Shown here in pieces: positions 1-8,739 of a stretch of DNA of 9,763 bases. The notes below the pieces were generated by a model. The model was not told where the DNA came from and did not search any database. It was given only the letters and a program-made list of their open reading frames with translations. The number at the start of each line of letters is the position of its first letter. Positions within the stretch are counted from its first letter, which is position 1. The translations under genes were made by a program, and so were the position numbers. The stretch is from Polaromonas sp. (GTDB taxonomy: Bacteria; Pseudomonadota; Gammaproteobacteria; Burkholderiales; Burkholderiaceae_C): the NCBI GenBank assembly GCA_026786065.1, contig JAJAYS010000303.1, positions 1 to 9,763 of the forward strand, written 5' to 3'.

Positions 1-673
1 AGCTCGGACCGTGGTAGCCGCACCAACCCGGTACGGCATCGACGACATTGGTGCCAAGCAGCGCCGACACCGGGACGATGGCCTGGACGGCGATGCCGGC
101 CGCTTCTGCAAACTGCAGCAGCGCCGCGCGAATATGCACAAAGGCCAGTTCTGGCTGGTCCAACGCGTCGAGCTTGTTGACCGCAAAGACGATGGAAGGG
201 ACGCGCAGCAGCTTGACCAGCAGAGAATGGCGGCGCGTTTGCGGGAGCAGGGCGGGCAGGGCATCCTGCCAGCGCAGCTTGGTGGCATCGACCAGCACCA
301 CAGCGGCGTCGACGCTGGAGGCGGCGGTCACCATGTTGCGCGTGTACTGCTCATGGCCGGGTGCGTCGGCTATCACGAATTTTCGGGCGGCGGTGTTGAA
401 ATAGCGATAAGCCAGGTCGATGGTGATGCCCTGCTCGCGCTCGGCTTGCAGGCCGTCGGTGAGCAGTGCCAGGTCGGCCTGCCCGCTGCGCTGCACACTG
501 GCCAGCTGGTCTTGCAGCACGACGCGGCTGTCCACCACAAGCCGGCCTAGCAGGGTCGATTTGCCGTCATCGACGCTGCCGCAGGTGATGAAGCGCAGCG
601 CGCCCTGTGTATCTGGCTGCTCAGCGCAGTCGCTGTCGGTGGGGGCTGTGCGGTCAAGCGTGTCGGCACGCAT
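1..673 (-). CDS. cysN: CysN, sulfate adenylyltransferase large (GTPase) subunit, 3' end cut off by window edge
   Basis: This is the GTPase subunit of ATP sulfurylase. With CysD it makes adenylylsulfate (APS) from sulfate and ATP in the cytoplasm, and GTP hydrolysis drives the reaction. I translated the minus strand from the ATG at 671-673 and found 224 residues open to the edge. The family is usually about 430-475 residues, so roughly the N-terminal half, mostly the G domain, is visible. Motifs seen: P-loop GSVDDGKST (residues 32-40), the G2-region segment EREQGITID (78-86), G3 as DAPGHEQYTRNM (103-114) and G4 as NKLD (166-169). The last base of the cysD stop is the first base of this ATG (TGATG), which suggests translational coupling. 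No CysC (APS kinase) domain can be judged because the C-terminus is missing. An EF-Tu-type factor is unlikely given these CysN-like motifs and the neighbours. Confidence 0.97.
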   Translation of the reverse strand, partial: MRADTLDRTAPTDSDCAEQPDTQGALRFITCGSVDDGKSTLLGRLVVDSRVVLQDQLASVQRSGQADLALLTDGLQAEREQGITIDLAYRYFNTAARKFVIADAPGHEQYTRNMVTAASSVDAAVVLVDATKLRWQDALPALLPQTRRHSLLVKLLRVPSIVFAVNKLDALDQPELAFVHIRAALLQFAEAAGIAVQAIVPVSALLGTNVVDAVPGWCGYHGPS

Positions 674-1658
674 CAAAAATAACCCTCTTTCTTGCGTTTT
701 TCCATCGACGCATCCGATGTCTTGTCGTCCATCCGGGTCGTGCCGCGCTCGCTGACACTGGCTGAAACGGTTTCCAATACGACGGCAGCCGCATCGGCCG
801 CCGGGCTTTCTACCGGGCAGGTGCAGATGATGTCGCCCACGGTGCGAAAGCGTACGGTTTTCTCCATGGCCTGCTCGCCGGGGCGCAGCGGGGTCAAATC
901 GGTTACCGGCACAGGAGGCCTTTGCGTTCGACAACCTGGCGCCTGTGGGCGTAGTACAGCGATGGCAAGGCAATGTTCTCGCGCTCGATGTACTGCCACA
1001 CGTCGAGCTCGGTCCAGTTTGAAATCGGAAACACCCGAAGGTGCTCGCCGGGTTGCAGCCGGGTGTTAAACAGGCTCCACAACTCGGGCCGCTGGTCTTT
1101 TGGCTGCCCCTGGCCGAAGGCGTCACGGTGCGAAAAAATGCGCTCCTTGGCGCGGGCTTTTTCTTCGTCGCGCCGCGCCCCGCTGATCAGCGCGTCGAAG
1201 CGGTGCTCCTCGATCGCTTCGAGCAGGGTGAACGACTGATGCACATTGCGCGACTCACCGGCGTGTGCCAGGCGCACGGTGCCGCGCTGCATCGAGTCTT
1301 CGACGCTGCGCACGATCAGATCGGCTCCGAGCTGGAGGGCCCGCTTGTCGAGAAAGTCGGTGAGCTCGTGGAAGTTCTGGCCGGTGTCGATCATCACCAG
1401 CGGGTAAGGGATGCGGCTGCCGCGCTGGCTGTCAACAAAGGCTTTCTCGGCGCATTTGAGCAGCACCAGGGAGTCTGTTCCTCCCGAGAACAGCAGCACC
1501 GACCGCTCGAACGCCGCCGCGACCTCGCGCAATATGAAGACCGCTTCTTCCTCAAGCGCGTCGAGATGGGCGTTGCTTAACACCGGCTCAGGGTGGGCCT
1601 GCGCCCGGAGTTCGGGTTGCGCGTGGGTCAGCAGGGCAGCTTCGGCGCGTGCGTTCAT
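673..1658 (-). pseudogene. cysD: CysD, sulfate adenylyltransferase small subunit, interrupted by a -1 nt frameshift near 912
   Basis: CysD is the catalytic ATP-pyrophosphatase-fold subunit of ATP sulfurylase, partner of CysN. I chose the ATG at 1656-1658, 13 nt after the cysH stop and preceded by AAGG. The first 249 codons (1658-912) carry an SGGTDS PP-loop (residues 58-63), MIDTG, GARRDEEKARAKERI and VFPISNWTELDVWQYIE, and end VVERKGLL. That frame then gives C, R and a TAA at 903-905. The rest of the protein continues in another frame from GTG at 910-912: VPVTDLTPLRPGE, then VRFRTVGD, CTCPVES and the typical C-terminus SMEKRKKEGYF, stopping at 673-675. One missing base (CTGTG for an expected CTGGTG) explains the break. 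Rejoined, the protein would be about 328 residues (E. coli CysD 302). This may be a real mutation or a sequencing or assembly error. The PP-loop Thr sits where I expect Lys in CysD. Confidence 0.92.
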
Positions 1659-1671
1659 GCGGGAATCTGCC

Positions 1672-2481
1672 TTAGGGGATGATGGCTGAGGTCGGCGCCT
1701 GGCTTGTGTGCGCGGAAACGTGCAGTCCGCACTCTTTGGCGTTTTCGGATTCCCACCACCAGCGGCCGGCGCGGAAATCTTCACCGGGAGTAATGGCGCG
1801 GGTGCAGGGCGCGCAGCCGATACTCGGAAAAAACGCATCGTGCAGCGGGTTGTAGGGGATGCCTTCGAGCGCGATGAAATGCCACACCTCGCCCCAGGTC
1901 CAGTCGGCAAGCGGATTGACCTTGGCCCTGGCGATCAGCACTTTGCCTACCACAACGTGCTGCATTTCCACGTCCGGCACCGCTGCGCGGGAACCAGATT
2001 GCTCGCGGCGCAGCCCGGTCAGCCAACCGTTTTTACCGGCGAGGGCGCGCGCCAGTGGCTCGACCTTGCGCAACCCGCAACAGGCCTTGCGCAGATCGAC
2101 ACTGCGGCGCATCGCGTCGTCGCCATGTTCGGCAACAAAGTCGCTGGCTGCTTGCGGGTCCGGCCGGTAGACCTCGAAGATGCGGCCGTAGTGCGCTTCG
2201 GCGCGCCCGATCAAATCCAGCGTCGGCCGGTGGAGCATGCCGGTGTCGAGCACGAAGATGCTGGCGTCTAGCTGCAAGCTGGCGAGCAGGTGCGTGATAA
2301 CCATGTCCTCGGCCCCGAGACTGGATGCCTGGGCCAGCGGCGAATAGCGCGCGTCGGCATCGCGCAGCAGCACTTGGGTGGCGGCGAGCTTGTGCTCGAA
2401 GCCGTCGGTCTTGAAGGCGTACATCGCGACCGCGTTGGCCTGGCTGGATTCAGCTGCGCGGAGCTCCGGTGTGGTTATCAC
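1672..2481 (-). CDS. cysH: CysH, iron-sulfur-type adenylylsulfate (APS) reductase
   Basis: CysH reduces APS to sulfite and AMP in the cytoplasm, with thioredoxin as electron donor. The protein has 269 residues. Motifs seen: the nucleotide-binding SSLGAEDM (53-60), VLDTGMLHRPTLDLI (77-91), the cysteine pair KACCGLRK (C134, C135), CAPC (C223, C226) and the catalytic C-terminal KECGLH (C251). The CC...CxxC set is the known mark of [4Fe-4S] APS reductases and is absent from E. coli-type PAPS reductases, so I assign the APS form by inference. The start is GTG at 2479-2481, whose GTGA overlaps the upstream TGA and favours coupled translation. An ATG at 2422-2424 (residue 20) is a possible alternative start. 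Its product feeds the CysI reaction, and its substrate comes from the CysDN pair encoded next door. Confidence 0.97.
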   Translation of the reverse strand: MITTPELRAAESSQANAVAMYAFKTDGFEHKLAATQVLLRDADARYSPLAQASSLGAEDMVITHLLASLQLDASIFVLDTGMLHRPTLDLIGRAEAHYGRIFEVYRPDPQAASDFVAEHGDDAMRRSVDLRKACCGLRKVEPLARALAGKNGWLTGLRREQSGSRAAVPDVEMQHVVVGKVLIARAKVNPLADWTWGEVWHFIALEGIPYNPLHDAFFPSIGCAPCTRAITPGEDFRAGRWWWESENAKECGLHVSAHTSQAPTSAIIP

Positions 2482-2882
2482 GCTGACACTGCCGCGAAAC
2501 GCGGGTGCGCGCGCACCGCATCACCCTGATAACTGCCGGCGCGCTGACCTGGATAGCTTGCCAGCACCCGTTCGGCCAGCGCCAGATCCTGGTCGGCCCG
2601 CAGCGCCGCGCAGGTAAAACCGCTGCGCTGCATCTGCGCGAGCTGGTCAACCAGCACGTCACCGGTGGCCCGAATCTCGCCCTTGAAGTCGAGCCGGCGG
2701 CTCAGCAAAAATGCCTGGCTGAAGGCCCGGCCATCGCTGAATTTGGGGAAATGGAGATCGATGCGCGCTATCCCGGCGAGTGGGTGATCGCGTGGATCTT
2801 CGGTGTTGCTCAGGCGCAAAGTTTGTGAGTCGTTTTGGTCTTTTGCCGTTATTTCACAGGCGCATGCAGCTATAAGTTTCAT
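2478..2882 (-). CDS. DUF934 family protein linked to sulfite/APS reductase genes
   Basis: This small soluble protein has 134 residues from the ATG at 2880-2882. The segment HFPKFSDGRAFSQA, then FKGEIRATGDVLVDQ and ALRADQDLALAERVL, with an SYQGD near the C-terminus, match what I recall of DUF934 proteins. These typically sit between cysI and cysH in proteobacteria. Their biochemical role is not established, and context suggests a helper of assimilatory sulfate reduction. I prefer the start at 2882, giving MKLIA and a 13 nt gap after cysI. An ATG at 2910-2912 would add ten residues and overlap cysI by 17 nt, and neither start has a strong Shine-Dalgarno. The stretch after MKLIA, roughly residues 5-24, is unusually AT-rich for this region and looks like a read-through repeat (see the repeat entry). 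No membrane segment or signal peptide is visible. Confidence 0.88.
   Translation of the reverse strand: MKLIAACACEITAKDQNDSQTLRLSNTEDPRDHPLAGIARIDLHFPKFSDGRAFSQAFLLSRRLDFKGEIRATGDVLVDQLAQMQRSGFTCAALRADQDLALAERVLASYPGQRAGSYQGDAVRAHPRFAAVSA
2827..2882 (-). repeat. Repeat-like AT-richer segment forming the 5' end of the DUF934 gene
   Basis: Read on the minus strand from the ATG, this 56-base segment contains ATAGCTGCATGCGCC and later GACCAAAACGACTC. It differs in composition from the GC-rich flanks. In an ungapped hand alignment it is identical to the acnA insert at 7873-7928 at 29 of 56 positions, with shared blocks AGCTG, CGCC, GT, CCAAAA and GA. It also resembles, from memory only, short intergenic repeats common in Comamonadaceae. 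That it is a dispersed repeat is an inference. Confidence 0.35.
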
Positions 2883-2895
2883 AGCGATTGGGCTT

Positions 2896-4743
2896 TCAGG
2901 CGGCTTGCGCATCGGCGTCGGCGGGAGTTGAATCGGTGGCGGCGAAGCGCGCGGCGTTGGCGGCCGCCTTGAACGGTTCCACCCCCACGCGCCGCAGGGT
3001 TGCGATGAAGGTTTCGCTACGTTCGGCCAGGGCCAGGCGCTGCGCGCGGTAGGTGCCCAGCAGTGCTTCGATCACCTCGGGCACTTCGGCTGCAGAGAAC
3101 GACGGGCCAACGACCTTGCCGGCAACCGGCGCGCTCGACAGCGCCGAGCCGTCTGAGCCGCCCAGCGTGATCTGATACCACTCCTTGCCGTCTTTATCGA
3201 CACCGAGAATGCCGATATGGCCGCTGTGGTGGTGGCCGCAGGAGTTGATGCAGCCGCTGATGTGCAGGTCGATTTCGCCAAGGTCGTGCAGCTCGTCGAG
3301 GTCCTGGTAGCGCTGGGTGATCGCCTCGGCCAACGGCAGGGAGCGCGCGTTGGCCAGCGAGCAGAAGTCGCCGCCGGGGCAGGCAATCATGTCGGTCAGC
3401 AGGCGAATGTTCGAGCGCGCCAGGCCGAGCGCCTTGCCTGCGTTCCACAGCGCGGGGAGTTGGTCGCAGCGCACCCATGGCAGCACCAGGTTCTGGTCGT
3501 GCGTCACGCGAGCCTCGCCGGCGCTGAACCGGTCTGCCAGCTCCGCAGCCGCGTCGAGCTGATCGGCTGTGGCGTCCCCCGGCGCGTGGCCCAGACGTTT
3601 GAACGACAGTGTCACGATGCGCAGGGCCGGATTTTTGTGCGGCGCCACGTTTTGGGCCAGCCAGCGGCCGAACTCGATATCTTCGGTCGCCGCAGCGCGC
3701 AAAAGTGTGGCGATCTTCTCGTGCGTCGTCACGCCGCCGCTGGCGCGGTCGGGCGCCGCGAAACCTGCCGAAACGCGGTCGAGTTCGCCTTGGGTGATAG
3801 TGTGCGGCGCGCCGTCGAGCTGGACGATGTCGCGGTATTCCGCTTCGACCTGGTCGATGTAGCGCTGGCCCTCGGCTTTCACCAAAATCTTGATGCGCGC
3901 TTTGTAGATGTTGTCGCGACGGCCGAACCGGTTGTAGGCGCGAACAATGGCTTCGATGTAATTGAGCACCTGATCCCAAGGCAGGAACTCGCGGATGGTG
4001 GTCGCAATAATCGGTGTGCGGCCCATGCCGCCGCCCACGCCAACCCGGAAGCCCAGTTCACCGGCTGCGTTTCGCACCAGTTGCAGGCCCACGTCGTGCC
4101 AGGCGGTTGCGGCGCGATCTTCGACGGCGCCGGTGATGGCGATCTTGAACTTGCGCGGCAAAAACGCGAACTCGGGGTGCAGAGTGCTCCACTGACGCAA
4201 AATTTCAGCAAAGGGCCGCGGGTCGGCGACTTCATCGACCGCAATGCCGGCCCGCTCGTCGCTGGTGATGTTGCGGATGCAGTTGCCGCTGGTCTGGATG
4301 CCGTGCATGTCCACCGACGCCAGCAGATCCATCACATCGGCCGATTTGTCTAGGGGAATCCAGTTGTACTGGAGGTTCTGCCGGGTCGTGAAATGGGCGT
4401 AGCCCTGGCCCAGCTTCGACGCCACCGAGCCGCCGGTTTTGAGCGGGACCGCGCCGAGCTGGTCCTGCGCCTGCTGCGCTTTGGTAAACAGCGCCTCGTC
4501 GGGTTTGTCGTAGTCCCGGGCGATGGTCGCCAGCACGCGCAGTTGGGCGCTGGACAGCTCGCCATACGGCACCGCAACCCGCAGCATTGGCGCGTAGCGC
4601 TGCACGTACCAGCCGTTTTGCAAACGCAGCGGCTTGAATTCGTCCTCGGAAAGCTGGCCGGTTTGCCAACGCCCGAGTTGATCGCGGTATTGAGCTGCCC
4701 TGGCTTTGATGAACTGACGGTCGAATTCGGTGTAGAGGTACAT
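2896..4743 (-). CDS. cysI: CysI, siroheme nitrite/sulfite reductase (assimilatory sulfite reductase hemoprotein)
   Basis: CysI carries out the six-electron reduction of sulfite to sulfide at a coupled siroheme-[4Fe-4S] centre in the cytoplasm. The protein has 615 residues with the duplicated NiR/SiR architecture. Seen: ferredoxin-like half-domain motif HFTTRQN (R121), GNCIRN (C155), GVGGGMGRTP in the central part, and the cluster/siroheme ligands CPGGDFC (C455, C461; C-x5-C) and CINSC (C498, C502; C-x3-C) followed by GHHHSGHIG. The length is a little above E. coli CysI (570). No cysJ flavoprotein is present, so a ferredoxin-type donor is plausible. The family name nitrite/sulfite reductase leaves the substrate open in principle. 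The cysH, cysD and cysN neighbours argue for sulfite. It is the first gene of the operon, starting at the ATG 4741-4743 with only a weak Shine-Dalgarno. Confidence 0.96.
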   Translation of the reverse strand: MYLYTEFDRQFIKARAAQYRDQLGRWQTGQLSEDEFKPLRLQNGWYVQRYAPMLRVAVPYGELSSAQLRVLATIARDYDKPDEALFTKAQQAQDQLGAVPLKTGGSVASKLGQGYAHFTTRQNLQYNWIPLDKSADVMDLLASVDMHGIQTSGNCIRNITSDERAGIAVDEVADPRPFAEILRQWSTLHPEFAFLPRKFKIAITGAVEDRAATAWHDVGLQLVRNAAGELGFRVGVGGGMGRTPIIATTIREFLPWDQVLNYIEAIVRAYNRFGRRDNIYKARIKILVKAEGQRYIDQVEAEYRDIVQLDGAPHTITQGELDRVSAGFAAPDRASGGVTTHEKIATLLRAAATEDIEFGRWLAQNVAPHKNPALRIVTLSFKRLGHAPGDATADQLDAAAELADRFSAGEARVTHDQNLVLPWVRCDQLPALWNAGKALGLARSNIRLLTDMIACPGGDFCSLANARSLPLAEAITQRYQDLDELHDLGEIDLHISGCINSCGHHHSGHIGILGVDKDGKEWYQITLGGSDGSALSSAPVAGKVVGPSFSAAEVPEVIEALLGTYRAQRLALAERSETFIATLRRVGVEPFKAAANAARFAATDSTPADADAQAA

Positions 4744-4798
4744 GCAGTTTTAGCTTTCATGGCACGCAGTGCGCACCAGGCTCGGCAAGTCTGATCAG

Positions 4799-4833
4799 AA
4801 CGAAGAATGTAGCTTTCGCGCCTTAGATCACAA
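4799..4833 (-). promoter_or_regulatory. Candidate sigma-70-type promoter of the cys operon
   Basis: On the minus strand, TTGTGA (4828-4833) and TACATT (4806-4811) are separated by 16 nt. Each matches four of six consensus bases. The predicted transcript would start near 4799, leaving an untranslated leader of about 55 nt before cysI. A weak -35 is usual for promoters that need an activator. The call is inferred from pattern and position only. Confidence 0.35.
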
Positions 4834-4845
4834 ACTACATATTCG
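4801..4845. repeat. Imperfect inverted repeat spanning the cysI promoter
   Basis: CGAAGAATGTAG (4801-4812) is nearly the reverse complement of CTACATATTCG (4835-4845). CTACAT matches exactly and the outer TTCG matches after one gap or mismatch. The loop is 22 bases. The arms flank the candidate -35 and include the -10, so it may be an operator. It could also be chance. Confidence 0.3.
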
Positions 4846-4851
4846 TTGGCC

Positions 4852-4867
4852 GCTTATGCAAATAAGC
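4852..4867 (-). promoter_or_regulatory. Perfect palindrome, candidate activator (CysB-like) binding site
   Basis: The minus strand reads GCTTATTTGCATAAGC: two perfect 6-bp arms around a 4-base spacer. Its centre lies about 60 bases upstream of the predicted start of transcription, close to where LysR-type activators such as CysB usually bind. CysB control of cys genes is established in other proteobacteria. Assigning this site to CysB is my inference, and the spacing is not an exact T-N11-A box. Confidence 0.4.
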
Positions 4868-4935
4868 TAATTCGTAAAAGACGCTGTGCTTCACGGCGCA
4901 GCCGGATGTCGGAAGGCGCGCGTCGCCGCAAAACG

Positions 4936-4965
4936 AAAAAAAGCCGGACGCTGCTGGCGCCCGGC
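4936..4965 (-). terminator. Rho-independent terminator of the stress-protein gene
   Basis: On the minus strand GCCGGGCGC pairs with GCGTCCGGC across the loop CAGCA: nine pairs including one G-U. Seven T follow directly. It begins 35 nt after the stop of the gene at 5000-5497 and lies upstream of the cys promoter, so it separates the two transcription units. On the plus strand only TCGTTTT follows, so activity in that direction would be weaker. Confidence 0.9.
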
Positions 4966-4999
4966 TCGTTTTCGGTGTCCGGGCAAGGCCCCGGAAAGC

Positions 5000-5497
5000 T
5001 CAGGACAAATTGAGCTTGCCGTGTTCGCCCAGCTCCGGCCGATTGCCTGTGATGGCTGCCGTGGCAATCTTTCCGAGTTGCACCATCTTGCTTTCCTTGA
5101 CGTCCCAGTACTCTGCATGGTCCATCTGCACGGCGACCAGACCGAGGTTCGGATCGGTGGCGCCGCCGGGAAACCAGGCTTTGGTCATGCTGGAAAAAAG
5201 TGCTTCCTTCTTGGCCTGGTCTTCCAGCAGAGCGGCATTGCCCGAAACCGACACATAGCGGTCAGAGTCGGGGTCGGCATAAGCCACGTTGACCTTGCCA
5301 TCGGACACGATGCGCTGCGCGATCTCGCCCGAACGCGGCACAAAGAAGTACAGAACAGACCCTTCGTCCATCGACTTGTTTTGCGTGGTCAGAGGGTGGC
5401 TGTGCAGGCGACCGTCCGCATGGCGGTGGGTGAACATGCCGAATTTGATGTCCTTGATCAGGTCCCAAAGGGTTTCGCGCTCACTGCTGTTGCTCAT
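5000..5497 (-). CDS. Pyridoxamine 5'-phosphate oxidase-fold protein, general stress protein 26 family
   Basis: A soluble protein of 165 residues with a split-barrel flavin-binding fold. Seen: an N-terminal LWDLIKDIKFGMFTHR, then LHSHPLT (31-37), LYFFVPRSGEIAQRI (49-63), VNVAYADPDSDRYVSVSG (69-86), KAWFPGG (106-112) and DHAEYWD (126-132). This pattern fits the general stress protein / Pyrid_ox_like family, which I recall binds FMN or related cofactors. The exact reaction is not known from sequence, and it is not a classical PdxH, being shorter and lacking the usual PdxH C-terminus as I recall it. The ATG at 5495-5497 is preceded by GGAG seven bases upstream. The gene stands alone between the cys operon and divergent acnA and has its own terminator. 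No link to sulfur metabolism is evident. Confidence 0.9.
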   Translation of the reverse strand: MSNSSERETLWDLIKDIKFGMFTHRHADGRLHSHPLTTQNKSMDEGSVLYFFVPRSGEIAQRIVSDGKVNVAYADPDSDRYVSVSGNAALLEDQAKKEALFSSMTKAWFPGGATDPNLGLVAVQMDHAEYWDVKESKMVQLGKIATAAITGNRPELGEHGKLNLS

Positions 5498-5757
5498 GGG
5501 TTCTCCAGTTTAAAGTTGGATAGGCGTGGTTGAAACATTTAGCGTCCCCCAAGCGCAGCGCGCCCCCTATCGGCAGGCGGGCCTCGCCGCTGTCAGCCGG
5601 GATCGCTACTTTTGCCCGTTCTTTTTCTGCTCGCTCGCCGGGCTTTTACAGACCGCCAGGGCACAAAGGCGAAAGGCGTGGGGCCATACCCGGCATCGGT
5701 CGTCTCGTCTGGTGAACTCGGCACAATGAACCGGATCCGAACCATCAGGAGGTCGCA
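5498..5757. other. Divergent intergenic region between the stress-protein gene and acnA
   Basis: These 260 bases must hold the promoters of both flanking genes. I found no pair of -35 and -10 boxes convincing enough to call on either strand. The middle part is C-rich and contains a T-rich stretch at 5604-5647 with a short inverted repeat (5-bp arms at 5614-5618 and 5639-5643). No open frame here resembles a protein I recognise. Confidence 0.5.
5747..5752 (+). promoter_or_regulatory. Strong ribosome binding site of acnA
   Basis: AGGAGG lies five bases before the ATG at 5758-5760. It settles the acnA start over the out-of-frame ATG at 5726-5728. Confidence 0.85.
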
Positions 5758-8691
<2,934 letters not shown>

Positions 8692-8712
8692 TACGGCTGC
8701 GCATGCCCGGCG

Positions 8713-8730
8713 CTGCCGGTCGGCCGGCAG
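8713..8730 (+). promoter_or_regulatory. Hairpin overlapping the likely ribosome binding site of the monooxygenase gene
   Basis: CTGCCGG (8713-8719) and CCGGCAG (8724-8730) form a perfect 7-bp stem with the loop TCGG. No T-run follows, so it is not a classical terminator. Its 3' arm covers the first two bases of AGGG (8729-8732), the probable Shine-Dalgarno for the GTG at 8740. It could limit translation. The structure is seen, the function is inferred. Confidence 0.4.
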
Positions 8731-8739
8731 GGCCCGCCG

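Noticed and set aside
11..550. 179-codon open frame on the plus strand at the left edge
   Set aside because: It is antisense to the CysN G domain, which has clear P-loop, DAPGH and NKLD motifs.
903..917. Programmed -1 frameshifting in cysD
   Set aside because: No X-XXY-YYZ slippery sequence is present at the junction, and CysD is not known to use recoding.
1659..1910. N-terminal extension of the CysD frame up to an ATG at 1910
   Set aside because: It would overlap cysH by more than 230 bases. The added residues are low-complexity shadow sequence, while the ATG at 1658 fits the operon spacing.
3217..4353. 378-codon open frame on the plus strand opposite cysI
   Set aside because: It lies wholly antisense to a well-supported CysI with all cluster cysteines. 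Long antisense frames are expected in GC-rich genes, and its translation shows no motif I recognise.
5614..5647. Possible terminator in the acnA upstream region (GCCCG...CGGGC then TTTT)
   Set aside because: The stem is only 5 bp with a 20-base loop, and the flanking genes point away from each other so none is needed there.
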